64,000 bases of DNA from Paraburkholderia caffeinilytica (GTDB taxonomy: Bacteria; Pseudomonadota; Gammaproteobacteria; Burkholderiales; Burkholderiaceae), in the NCBI RefSeq assembly GCF_003368325.1, contig NZ_CP031467.1:3038001-3102000 (forward strand). The letters are read 5' to 3'. A program made the position numbers and the translations under genes. The notes beneath the pieces are model-generated. The model saw only the letters and a list, made by a program, of their open reading frames with translations, was not told the origin of the DNA and did not search any database. Positions 55,936 to 63,847 of the stretch are shown in pieces (the first letter of the stretch is position 1; each line of letters starts with the position of its first letter).

Positions 55936-57378
55936 TCACGTCGAACTTTTTACCACACGCAACATGCTGACCACGGCGGCGACCGCCGAGAAGCAGGCTG
56001 CCACATACAGCACGACAGTCGGCCCATTCTGCGGCGCGATGCCGAAGATCAGCGCGACCAGCGCCGCGCCGAGCGTCTGACCGGTCAGGCGCGCGGTGCC
56101 GAGCATCCCGCTCGCACCGCCGCCGCGCTCACGCGGCGCCGCGGACAACATGGTCCGGTTGTTCGGCGACTGGAAGATCCCGAAGCCCGCGCCGCACAGC
56201 GCCATGCGCCACGCGATCTGCATGGGCTCGGGATGCGCGCCGAGGGTGGCGAGCAGCAGCAGGCCCACCGTCATCGCAACGAGGCCGACGCCGCCCAGCC
56301 AACCGGACGACACCTTGTCCGACAGCACGCCGGCAATCGGTGCGGCGATGATGATCACCGCCGGCCACGGCGTCATCAGCAAACCGGTTTCCACCTGCGA
56401 CAAACCCAGCGTGTCCTGCAATAAAAACGGCAATGACACGAAGGCCAGCATCTGCGCGCAGAAGGAACAGACCGAGGTGCCGATCGACAGGGCGAACACC
56501 GGAATCCTCAGCAAATCGATCGGCAGCAGGGGCGCCGGCTGAGTCAACTGACGGCGCACGAAGAAGTAGCCGATCGCAATCGCGACGAGTGCCTCCGCGA
56601 TGACCCAGCCGACGTGCTCGCCGTGACCGAGACCGTCGATTGCAAAGATCAGCAGGCCGAACACGAACGCGTTCATCACCGCGCTCAGATAGTCGTACGG
56701 CGACTCGTGGCCGGGATTCAGCGGCAGCGCCTTGAAGCCGCCGACAATCGCCGCGATCCCGATCGGCACATTGATCGCGAACAGCCACGGCCAGGAGGCG
56801 ACGGCGAGCACGCCGGAGGCGACCGTCGGCCCGACCGCGGACGACACCGCGACGACCATCGCGTTGATCGCGACGCCGCGTCCAAGCTGCGAGGGCGGAT
56901 AGATCATGCGCACGAGCGCCGTGTTCACGCTCATGATGCCTGCCGCTCCGAAGCCCTGGACCACGCGGGCGAGCGCGAGCGTCGGCAGCGAAGTGGACAG
57001 CGCGCACCCGAACGACGCCACCGTGAACAGGATCAGCCCGGCCAGATAGATGCGCCGGTAGCCGATGCGATCGCCGAGCGAAGCCAGCGGCAGCAATGAA
57101 ATGGTGATGGCGAGCTGGTAAGCGTTGACGATCCAGATCGAGCCGGCTGCGCTCGCATGCAGATTGCGCGCGATGGTCGGCAGCGCCACGTTGGCAATCG
57201 CACTATCGAGCACCGCCAGCGTAAGGGCGAGGGCGATGACCAGCATCGCCCAGTAGCGTTGCGGAATCGGCAAGCCTAGTTCGGTGCTGTCCGGGAGCGG
57301 TGCGCCGGCGGCGAGTGGAGCAGCTGAGGCGGCATCGGCCGGCATCGAACCGTCCTTGCGCGATGGTTGTGCGTGCAT
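55936..57378 (-). CDS. MFS drug exporter, DHA2 (14-helix) family
   Basis: A 480-residue proton-driven efflux protein: motif D1-like LDSAIANVALPTIARNLHASAAGSIWIVNAYQL, motif A LGDRIGYRRIYLAG and motif C-like segment in helix 5 (VVAVSSAVGPTVASGVLA). About 14 helices. The ATG at 57378 is one choice; the second Met (residue 12) is possible. No fusion-protein or TetR/MarR gene is next to it. Substrate unknown. Confidence 0.9.
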   Translation of the reverse strand: MHAQPSRKDGSMPADAASAAPLAAGAPLPDSTELGLPIPQRYWAMLVIALALTLAVLDSAIANVALPTIARNLHASAAGSIWIVNAYQLAITISLLPLASLGDRIGYRRIYLAGLILFTVASFGCALSTSLPTLALARVVQGFGAAGIMSVNTALVRMIYPPSQLGRGVAINAMVVAVSSAVGPTVASGVLAVASWPWLFAINVPIGIAAIVGGFKALPLNPGHESPYDYLSAVMNAFVFGLLIFAIDGLGHGEHVGWVIAEALVAIAIGYFFVRRQLTQPAPLLPIDLLRIPVFALSIGTSVCSFCAQMLAFVSLPFLLQDTLGLSQVETGLLMTPWPAVIIIAAPIAGVLSDKVSSGWLGGVGLVAMTVGLLLLATLGAHPEPMQIAWRMALCGAGFGIFQSPNNRTMLSAAPRERGGGASGMLGTARLTGQTLGAALVALIFGIAPQNGPTVVLYVAACFSAVAAVVSMLRVVKSST

Positions 57379-57526
57379 CGTTCTTTTGATTTGGCGTGGA
57401 GCGGCGCATCGGTCCTGCGAACTTGCGATGAGCCACGCGCGCTACGCGCCGCCCCGGAAAGCCAGGATGGCGCGCAGCGACGATGCCGGGGCGCTGCGAC
57501 CGCGCCCCGGCATCGCGTCTCACGCG

Positions 57527-58030
57527 TTATTTGAGTTCGTACAGACCGGTGTGGGTGGTCGAGTCGAGTTCGTTCAGATGCGTCATGAAGCGCGCGACCG
57601 CGTTGGTCGTTTCCGCATCGATCGGCAGATGCGGCACCTTCAGCGCATGCAGACGGAAGATGTAGCGATGCGTCCTGTCGCCGCGCGGCGGCGCCGCGCC
57701 GCCGAAGCCGACCGTGCCGTAGTCGTTGCGCACCTGCAGTGCGCCTTGCGGCAGCAGCGAACAGTCGGCCTTGCCGGCGTTGCGCGGCAGCGATCGGGCA
57801 TCAGCCGGAATGTTGACGACGACCCAGTGCCAGAAACCGCTGCCGGTGGGCGCGTCGGGATCGTGAACGGTGAGCGCGAAGCTTTGGGTGTCGGCCGGCG
57901 GCGCATCCCAATGCAACGCGGGCGAGATGTTCTCGCCGTCTACGCCGAAGGCCTTGTCGTCATATTCGTGGGCTTTCGGCATAAAGCCGTTGGTGGGGAA
58001 ATCGTCGGACCAGAGACGGAAATCAGCCAT
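57527..58030 (-). CDS. YbhB/YbcL-type (PEBP, Raf kinase inhibitor-like) protein
   Basis: A 167-residue cytoplasmic protein of the phosphatidylethanolamine-binding family. The ligand-pocket motif is LTVHDPDAPTGSGFWHWVVVNIP, followed by GTVGFGGAAPPRGDRTHRYIFRLHAL. The ATG at 58030 has GGGAGG upstream, preferred over longer frames. The bacterial function is uncertain. Confidence 0.93.
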   Translation of the reverse strand: MADFRLWSDDFPTNGFMPKAHEYDDKAFGVDGENISPALHWDAPPADTQSFALTVHDPDAPTGSGFWHWVVVNIPADARSLPRNAGKADCSLLPQGALQVRNDYGTVGFGGAAPPRGDRTHRYIFRLHALKVPHLPIDAETTNAVARFMTHLNELDSTTHTGLYELK

Positions 58031-58225
58031 CGTGTGCCTCCCTTCTTGAGTGGTTCTGGGATGGTCGGAGCGTGCTCTTTTTGCTGCCGCCTGGCCGTTG
58101 AGCCCGCGGCCGGTTGCTGCCCGATTTCTGCAGCATCGGCACGCAAAAAATGCCCCGTGCAGCCAATCGAGTGTATCACCAGCGGCTGGGGAGTTAGCTC
58201 GAACTGGGCAGACTACAGGCAACTT

Positions 58226-58672
58226 TCAGCCGCGTTCCTCGAAGCTCGGCGCGTCGCTCTTCAACCACTCGGCGAGCCGTTGCAACACGCCTTCGATATC
58301 GCGATTCGCACCGCGCAAAGCGCATTCCCAGACCACCCCGACGCGCCAGCCGCTCGCGAGCAGCGCCGCCCGAACCTTGTCGTCGTTGCTGCGATTGCGG
58401 CCGATCTTGTCGCGCCAGAACTCGGGCCGCGTTTGCGGCCATTTGAACAGATGACAGTCGTGACCGTGCCAGAAACAGCCGTGCACCAGCACGACGGCGC
58501 GATAGCGCGGCAGCACGATATCCGGCCGGCCCGGCAGATCGCGCGCGTCCAGACGGAAGCGAAAGCCCCGGCCGTGCAGCAGGCTGCGGATCAGGATTTC
58601 CGGCTTCGTGTTGCGGCCGCGAATACCGGACATCATCCGGCTGCGCGTTGCGCTGTCGACGATATCGACCAT
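58226..58672 (-). CDS. vsr: Very short patch repair endonuclease Vsr
   Basis: A 148-residue nuclease that nicks next to the T of T:G mismatches left by deamination of 5-methylcytosine. MVDIVDSATRSRMMSGIRGRNTKPEI at the start, catalytic Asp in LPGRPDIVLPRY, and the zinc and active-site segment VLVHGCFWHGHDCHLF are typical. It follows the cytosine methyltransferase gene by 30 nt on the same strand, as dcm-vsr in E. coli, where it repairs damage at methylated sites. Confidence 0.96.
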   Translation of the reverse strand: MVDIVDSATRSRMMSGIRGRNTKPEILIRSLLHGRGFRFRLDARDLPGRPDIVLPRYRAVVLVHGCFWHGHDCHLFKWPQTRPEFWRDKIGRNRSNDDKVRAALLASGWRVGVVWECALRGANRDIEGVLQRLAEWLKSDAPSFEERG

Positions 58673-58702
58673 CGTTAGCGTCCGGGCAAAGGATCGTGCC
58701 GC

Positions 58703-59986
58703 TCAGGAATAGAGCGAAAGGGCCTGCTTCGAACCATTGTGCGTCTCCTCGGCGAGCAGGGTTTGCACATGCGGCAGCATGATGCGCGCCACTTCCCGCA
58801 TCACCGGCATCACGACGCTGTTGCCGAATTGCCGGTAAGCCTGCGTGTCGCTGACCGGAATCCTGAAGGTATCGGGAAAACCCATCAGCCGTGCGCATTC
58901 GCGCGGCGTGAGGCGGCGCGGCCGCAATCGCTCGCCTTGATAGACCAGAATCTCCGAGCCGTCCTTGTGATAACGCGCGGAGAGCGTGCGCGTGACGCTG
59001 TCAGGATAAGCCATGCCGAAGCCGAAGCCATTGCCCGCCGCGCGATGCTTGGCCGCGTAATTTTGCAGATAGGCCCAGAGATTCGGCGTAAGCGTGTACT
59101 TTGGCTGCACCCGTTTGATGGCGTGGTCGAAGAAGCGATCGTGGTCCCACGGCAGCACCGGTTCGCTGCCGTCCGTGCGATGCAGGATCGAGCCGAGGCG
59201 CGGGCCGCTTTCCGGCAGACGCAGATCGTCCCAGGAGAACGACGTCTTGCCGCGAAAGCCGACGATGATGATGCGCTCCCGGTGCTGCGGCGTGAAATGC
59301 TGGCCGTCGACCACGCGGTAGTGCACTTCGTAGCCGAGTTCGTCGCGCAGGGTTTGCAGGATCACGTCGAAGGTGCGGCCTTTGTCGTGCGAGAGCAGAT
59401 TCTTCACGTTCTCCAGCAGGAACGCCGCGGGCCGCTTTGCCGCGATGATCCGCGCGACGTCGAAAAACAGCGTGCCCTGTGTCGTGCACTCGAAACCGTG
59501 CGGGCGACCCAGCGCGTTTTTCTTGCTGACGCCGGCAATCGAGAACGGCTGGCACGGAAAGCCGCCGAGCAGCACGTCGTGGCTCGGCACCTCTTCGGCG
59601 GGAAAGGAGACGATGTCGCCGATCAGCGTGTGGTCGCCGCCGGCAGGATAGTTCTCGCGATAGGTCCTGGTGGAGAAATCGTTCCACTCGCTCGTGAAGA
59701 CGCAGTCGCCGCCGTGCGCCTCGAAACCCATCCGAATGCCGCCGATGCCGGCAAACAGATCGATGAAGCGGAATTGGGCGTCGCCGGTGGCAGCGCCCGC
59801 CTTCGTCCGGCCGCTGCTGTGCAGCAGATCCCGCAAGGCCGGCTCGAGCATCGATGGGCACGGTGTTTCGCCTTTTTCCCAGCGACGCACCGTCTTGATG
59901 TCCTTGCCGACGTGCGCGGCGATTTCGCGTTGAGTGAAGCGGGCGCGCGCCTGTCTGAGCAGGTCGAGCGGTGCGGCGAGGGTCAC
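58703..59986 (-). CDS. dcm: DNA (cytosine-5) methyltransferase, Dcm-like, with N-terminal HTH
   Basis: A 427-residue C5-methyltransferase. Motif [21 protein letters not shown] (about 73-92), the catalytic Cys in [15 protein letters not shown] in [19 protein letters not shown] (motif VIII) and [11 protein letters not shown] at the end. Residues 1-60 form a helix-turn-helix ([24 protein letters not shown]) like that of E. coli Dcm, which may autoregulate. With Vsr beside it and no restriction enzyme, it looks like a solitary housekeeping methylase. CCWGG specificity is a guess from the pairing. Confidence 0.95.
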   Translation of the reverse strand: MTLAAPLDLLRQARARFTQREIAAHVGKDIKTVRRWEKGETPCPSMLEPALRDLLHSSGRTKAGAATGDAQFRFIDLFAGIGGIRMGFEAHGGDCVFTSEWNDFSTRTYRENYPAGGDHTLIGDIVSFPAEEVPSHDVLLGGFPCQPFSIAGVSKKNALGRPHGFECTTQGTLFFDVARIIAAKRPAAFLLENVKNLLSHDKGRTFDVILQTLRDELGYEVHYRVVDGQHFTPQHRERIIIVGFRGKTSFSWDDLRLPESGPRLGSILHRTDGSEPVLPWDHDRFFDHAIKRVQPKYTLTPNLWAYLQNYAAKHRAAGNGFGFGMAYPDSVTRTLSARYHKDGSEILVYQGERLRPRRLTPRECARLMGFPDTFRIPVSDTQAYRQFGNSVVMPVMREVARIMLPHVQTLLAEETHNGSKQALSLYS

Positions 59987-60027
59987 GGATGTCCTTGCTG
60001 GGAATTTTTGCGGACATTATGACCTAA

Positions 60028-60199
60028 GGTCGTCCCTTTTTCCTATTTCCACTGAGTGCGAGCAGAAAATATCCGGAAGCGCAAAGACCGCTTCTGTCTA
60101 AACGCGAATGTCACAGTTGGACGTGTAGGCTTGCAGCGTGACGCGAAATCCCTGCGTTGCGACGTGTTCAGGCCGCGACAGGGTTCGCGGCCTTTTTTT
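60028..60199 (+). ncRNA. Candidate small RNA ending at an orphan terminator
   Basis: A weak promoter (TTGCTG, 17 nt, TATGAC; about 59994-60022) points right in the region divergent from dcm, and a strong terminator closes at 60171-60199. The roughly 170 nt between has no credible coding frame, and no plus-strand gene upstream could use the terminator. A stable RNA is the simplest reading, unproven. Confidence 0.35.
60171..60199 (+). terminator. Strong intrinsic terminator with no upstream gene
   Basis: GGCCGCGA-CAGGGT-TCGCGGCC followed by seven T. Its orientation is plus; the nearest genes on both sides are on the minus strand. Confidence 0.88.
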
Positions 60200-60261
60200 A
60201 GCGGGGAAGAGTGGCGCAGGCGACGTGGAGCGCCTGCCATCAAGGCTTGCCGCGCGTCAGA

Positions 60262-60585
60262 TCAGCGGTGACGACCGGTGGCGAGCCGTGGCCGCGGGGC
60301 TGGAGCGGCGGCTGCCGGGGCGGGCGCATTCCATACTGGCAGGGGTTCGGCTTCGAACCGGTCCAACTGCAGCAGGAGGCTGTCGACCGTGCACAGTTGC
60401 GCGTGGGACAGATTGCCGGTGTCGAGCAACTGGTGCAGACGCTTGCGCCAGTAGGTGACCGGCAGGATCGGTCCGCCCAGGTCGCCTTGTAGAGACGGCC
60501 GCATCACGCGCGCAATATGTGCGATATCCCGATCGATCAGTGCGGCGTGGGATGATCCCGTCAGCGTAATGAGTGTGCGTTCCAT
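60262..60585 (-). CDS. Conserved small protein of unknown function
   Basis: A 107-residue soluble protein: MERTLITLTGSSHAALIDRDIAHIARVMRP, GDLGGPILPVTYWRKRLHQLLDTGNLSHAQLCTVDSLLLQLDRFE, then a low-complexity Ala/Pro tail. The folded part (about 1-80) seems helical. AGGGG precedes the ATG. I do not recognise a domain. It is divergent from the CsbD gene. Confidence 0.68.
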   Translation of the reverse strand: MERTLITLTGSSHAALIDRDIAHIARVMRPSLQGDLGGPILPVTYWRKRLHQLLDTGNLSHAQLCTVDSLLLQLDRFEAEPLPVWNAPAPAAAAPAPRPRLATGRHR

Positions 60586-60691
60586 AGCCCCTCCATGGCA
60601 CCTTTACGGCAGGCTGCGGCGGGACTTTAGGGTTTTTTGAAATATTCTTCGCGGCCGGCGTTACCCGGCAAGACGGGCTGGCGGCGGGCGT

Positions 60692-60707
60692 GGGCACACC
60701 CGTTGCT
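60692..60707 (+). promoter_or_regulatory. Sigma-54 (-24/-12) promoter before csbD-like gene
   Basis: GGGCACA-CCCG-TTGCT fits TGGCAYR-N4-TTGCW. The distance to the ATG (55 nt from TTGC) is almost the same as at otsA (58 nt). Confidence 0.62.
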
Positions 60708-60761
60708 GAATCGGGATACTGGCGTAGTGTCGCGCCGGCATTCCAGATATCGGAGCCGAAC

Positions 60762-60953
60762 ATGAATAAGGACCAGGTAAAAGGTGTAGGCGAGCAGATC
60801 AAGGGCAAGGTCAATGAAGCGCTCGGTAAGGCCACCCACAACCCGGGTAAAGAGCTTAAAGGCGACCTCCAGCAAGCCGCAGGCAAAGTGCAAAAGGCCT
60901 ATGGCGATGCTAAGGAAAACGCCAAAGACAATGTAAAGCGCAACGCGCGATAG
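60762..60953 (+). CDS. CsbD-family stress protein
   Basis: A 63-residue hydrophilic protein, MNKDQVKGVGEQIKGKVNEALGKATHNPGKELKGDLQQAAGKVQK..., with the repeated KG-x(2)-x-QIKGK / LKGDLQQAAGKVQ units of CsbD. CsbD in Bacillus is a sigma-B general stress protein; E. coli YjbJ is abundant in stationary phase. Molecular role unknown. Here it has a sigma-54 promoter and its own terminator. Confidence 0.92.
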   Translation: MNKDQVKGVGEQIKGKVNEALGKATHNPGKELKGDLQQAAGKVQKAYGDAKENAKDNVKRNAR

Positions 60954-60980
60954 ATCGGCGCGCGCTGTCGCTTGATGGGA

Positions 60981-61003
60981 AAAGGCGCTTTGGCGCCTTT
61001 TTT
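60981..61003 (+). terminator. Intrinsic terminator after csbD-like gene
   Basis: AAAGGCGC-TTTG-GCGCCTTT with further T residues, about 28 nt after the stop. Confidence 0.85.
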
Positions 61004-61180
61004 GTCTTATGGGGTTTGGGTGTCCGGCTTTGGCTGTCGGGCGTCAGGGCTTGGCTGCAAGGCGAAGGCCTCACGCTGTTTCGCACGGGAGTAGGGAGTA
61101 ACCCGGGTTCGGCGCCGCGGACGCTCCGTGTGCCCTGCGCCGCCTTTAGACTTGGCGCATCCAATACGGAGGAGGCGCCT

Positions 61181-61402
61181 ATGACACCCGAAAAAGTGCT
61201 TGCGATGTTCGAACGTCAGTACCTGGAGGGCAAAGCACCCGTCGACCTCGAAACCACCTGTGCGAGTTTCGCCACCTGGCTGGCGACGACGTGGGAGCAA
61301 CACGATGGCGAGCAGAAGACGTTGCTGCTGACGGTCGGTGCGGCCTTGTGGCGTGAAGGGTATAACCTGCGCGCCGGTTCGGCGACCAAGGATTTGTGGT
61401 GA
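61181..61402 (+). CDS. Conserved small protein of unknown function
   Basis: A 73-residue protein, MTPEKVLAMFERQYLEGKAPVDLETTCASFATWLATTWEQ..., mostly helical, without signal or membrane segment. GGAGGAGG six bases before the ATG strongly supports this start, although the frame is open to 61016. No family recognised; monocistronic by position. Confidence 0.72.
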   Translation: MTPEKVLAMFERQYLEGKAPVDLETTCASFATWLATTWEQHDGEQKTLLLTVGAALWREGYNLRAGSATKDLW

Positions 61403-61647
61403 GCTTTAGCGCGGTTGGACGGTTGAGCGGTTGGGAAGGCAGCGCGTCGCGTGGCAACGTTCGCGTTGGAGTGATTCTGGCGTGATTCGAGGCGAGCCGC
61501 ACTGAGGCGAGCTCGCACGCGTTTTTCCGAGCCGGTTTATATTGGGCGCTCGCGCGTTCGGGTCTTTCCTTTCGGCGGTCCAGCCGATCGCCGAAGCCCG
61601 ACTCCCATTTTCAGCCGCAGCTTTCGCACAAGGATTACATCATCTCC

Positions 61648-62355
61648 ATGACCGATCTCTCCGCCTTCCCGATCACGAAGAAATGGCCTGCCGCGCATCC
61701 GGACCGGATCCAGCTGTATTCGCTGCCGACGCCCAATGGCGTGAAGGTGTCGATCATGCTCGAAGAGACCGGTTTGCCCTATGAGCCGCACCTCGTGCGC
61801 TTCGATACGAACGACCAGATGTCGGCGGCGTTTCTGTCTTTGAATCCGAACAACAAGATTCCGGCGATCATCGATCCGAACGGCCCCGACGGCAAGCCGC
61901 TGCCGCTGTTCGAGTCCGGCGCGATTCTGATCTACCTCGCGGACAAGGCAGGCAAATTGATTCCGCAGGATGCCGCCGGCCGTTACGAAGCGATCCAGTG
62001 GGTGATGTTCCAGATGGGCGGCATCGGCCCGATGTTCGGCCAGGTGGGTTTCTTCCACAAGTTCGCCGGCAAGGAATACGAAGACAAGCGTCCGCGCGAC
62101 CGATATATCGCCGAGTCGAAGCGGCTGCTTGCGGTGCTGGATCAGCAGCTCGAAGGACGCAACTGGATTCTGGGCGACAAGTACTCGATCGCCGATATCG
62201 CGACCTTCCCGTGGGTGCGCAATCTGATCGGCTTCTACGAAGCAGGGGATCTGGTCGGGATTGACGAGTTTTCGAATGTGAAACGCGTGCTGGCGGCGTT
62301 CGTTGCGCGTCCGGCGGTGGCGAGGGGATTGGAGATTCCGAAGCGGCCTTCGTGA
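61648..62355 (+). CDS. Glutathione S-transferase (YfcG/YghU-like)
   Basis: A 235-residue cytoplasmic enzyme. The thioredoxin-like N-terminal domain has IQLYSLPTPNGVKVSIMLEETGLPYEPHLV, the cis-Pro region NNKIPAIIDP and the glutathione-binding LFESGAILIYLADKAG; the helical C-terminal domain has WILGDKYSIADIATFPWV. The TPNG active-site form is that of E. coli YfcG, a disulfide reductase that uses GSH without a catalytic Cys or Tyr. The physiological substrate is unknown. Confidence 0.95.
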   Translation: MTDLSAFPITKKWPAAHPDRIQLYSLPTPNGVKVSIMLEETGLPYEPHLVRFDTNDQMSAAFLSLNPNNKIPAIIDPNGPDGKPLPLFESGAILIYLADKAGKLIPQDAAGRYEAIQWVMFQMGGIGPMFGQVGFFHKFAGKEYEDKRPRDRYIAESKRLLAVLDQQLEGRNWILGDKYSIADIATFPWVRNLIGFYEAGDLVGIDEFSNVKRVLAAFVARPAVARGLEIPKRPS

Positions 62356-62404
62356 TGGGCTGAGGATGGTTTGTGCCGCGATGACGGGCGAGAACCCGGT
62401 TCGA

Positions 62405-62617
62405 TCAAGGCAGTTCGGCCGGATCGCCACCCATCGCCCGGTAAAGGTCGCGCACAAACTCCTCGCTGACCGCATCCCACTCGGGTGAGGCGTAGAGAAC
62501 GTCTTCGGGATTCTTCTTGCCCTGCGCGTGACGCAGCGTGCGCACGGTCATTTCGAGGGCCATCGCTTCTTCGTATAGAGGGTGGCCGGGGCGGAGGAGG
62601 CGGTCGTCGTTTTCCAT
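62405..62617 (-). CDS. Conserved small protein of unknown function
   Basis: A 70-residue protein, MENDDRLLRPGHPLYEEAMALEMTVRTLRHAQGKKNPEDVLYAS..., helical and charged. It ends 49 nt after the convergent GST gene. No signal, membrane segment or known domain. It has normal codon use for the genome. Confidence 0.65.
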   Translation of the reverse strand: MENDDRLLRPGHPLYEEAMALEMTVRTLRHAQGKKNPEDVLYASPEWDAVSEEFVRDLYRAMGGDPAELP

Positions 62618-62936
62618 GCCTGATTTTCGGCGTTCGGTGGGAATACTTTAGGTGTTCGCGGGTGGTGTGGTTTTGCAAGCCGCGTGGATTCGGCGGATGC
62701 GATCGGGCGAGCCTAGTTGGTATATGGGGCGCAGTGGGATTTGGCTTCAAGGGCACGCGTCGAACGAGCCTTGGCAGGTGTCGCTTCTGTGGTCGATCGT
62801 AGTCGAACGAGTTCAACTTAATGCCGTGCTCAACTAGGCCGACAACCGAGCGCATGTTTTGCAAAGAATAGTTGGAGCAGCGGCCAAGCTCTATCTCTTG
62901 ACCCCCGCCGCTACCAGCTATACGCCGGGTCGTCGG
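62618..62936. other. Intergenic region, no gene seen
   Basis: About 320 nt of mixed composition between two minus-strand genes. Frames are open but have no ribosome sites or recognisable sequence. I see no terminator of good quality for the gene at 62937. Confidence 0.4.
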
Positions 62937-63356
62937 TCAATCGCATCGGTGAATCGATGCGATTGCCTTCGTCATGCGGTCGGTTTCTGCTGCCTGGCAC
63001 GCGGCGATCTCCATCGGCACGATCGAACCGCTGCCGTTTTCAGCCTCAGCGGACTTCTTGCAACTCGCATCGCGTCGCTTCTTCCACGCTGCGATTTTGT
63101 TCTCCAGGCGAGTTTTGCAGCCGGGCGATTTTCCGGCTTTATCGTCGACGACGTCCTGCAGTTTCTGTTCGGCAACCACCCGGTCACGCCATGCACAAAA
63201 ATTCAGGCTCGTCTGGTTTGCGTCGCAGTTCGCCAGCATGCCCTGTACTTCGCTCGCAGGCAGCCCGCTTTGCCGCGAGATGACATCAGCGGGATCGACG
63301 GTGTCAGCCAATGCGGAAGAGCACGCAAGTGCGAGTGCCAGGAGTGCGGTCTTCAT
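62937..63356 (-). CDS. Exported LprI-like protein paired with lysozyme
   Basis: A 139-residue protein with signal peptide MKTALLALALACSSALA. The mature part has the DUF1311/LprI layout: CDANQTSLNFCAWRDRVVAEQKLQ, WKKRRDASCKKSAE, GSGSIVPMEIAACQAAETDRMTKAI, with paired cysteines. Its ATG overlaps the stop of the lysozyme gene (ATGA). Together this suggests a periplasmic inhibitor that protects the producer from the enzyme, as lysozyme inhibition is the known property of LprI. That function is inferred. The LprI match is by pattern and somewhat divergent. Confidence 0.75.
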   Translation of the reverse strand: MKTALLALALACSSALADTVDPADVISRQSGLPASEVQGMLANCDANQTSLNFCAWRDRVVAEQKLQDVVDDKAGKSPGCKTRLENKIAAWKKRRDASCKKSAEAENGSGSIVPMEIAACQAAETDRMTKAIASIHRCD

Positions 63357-63847
63357 CGCGCGCCCTGAGCGAATGGCGCAGCCTCTTCACGGCGGCGATT
63401 GACAAGCCCAGTCACACGGCGCGGTGGCAGACGGCGACCTTGTGCGTCGCGCGGATGCACATAGACGCAGAGTGCCATGTTGCTTGCGACCAACCTGTCG
63501 TTACCCCGATTGGCGGCAGCAAACGTGTCGCGCGATCCGCTTTCGCCTGAGTTATAGGCGAAGCTCACCAGTGCGTCGAACTGCTCCTGTGTCAGTTCGT
63601 GATCTCTCACGTTGCTGCGAACAATCTGTTCGGTGAGTCGGACCTTCGTAGCAAGTTGCGCATTGACCTGTGCGACTGACACAGGGCGTTGGAGTTCGTC
63701 CGGAGTGCAGAATCCAAGATGGGCAAGTGTGCCGACTCCGTAGGTGCAGTTATTCGCTACGTCGTTGTAGTAGCTCATCACAGCACCTTCGCGACGGCGC
63801 AAATCCGCCCAGCCGGCAGAGCTTAAGCTCATTGATTCATTTGGCAT
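63353..63847 (-). CDS. GH24 (T4-type) lysozyme
   Basis: A 164-residue muramidase without a signal peptide. The catalytic triad of T4 lysozyme (Glu11-Asp20-Thr26) is matched in spacing by Glu20, Asp29 and Thr35 in RRREGAVMSYYND...CTYGVG. ELTQEQFDALVSFAYNSG is the usual second motif. It has GAGGGA before the ATG at 63847. No holin or other phage gene is visible, and an exported LprI-like gene overlaps its end, so a secreted antibacterial effector is as likely as a phage endolysin. Upstream context lies outside the window. Confidence 0.85.
   Translation of the reverse strand: MPNESMSLSSAGWADLRRREGAVMSYYNDVANNCTYGVGTLAHLGFCTPDELQRPVSVAQVNAQLATKVRLTEQIVRSNVRDHELTQEQFDALVSFAYNSGESGSRDTFAAANRGNDRLVASNMALCVYVHPRDAQGRRLPPRRVTGLVNRRREEAAPFAQGAR

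Noticed and set aside
62398..62415. GGTTCGATCAAGG as a possible tRNA T-arm
   Set aside because: No cloverleaf can be built around it, and it lies at the end of a small coding gene.
63353..63847. GH24 gene as proof of a prophage
   Set aside because: No holin, spanin, tail or integrase gene in the visible part; the overlapping exported LprI-like gene fits an effector pair at least as well. Left open because the window ends.
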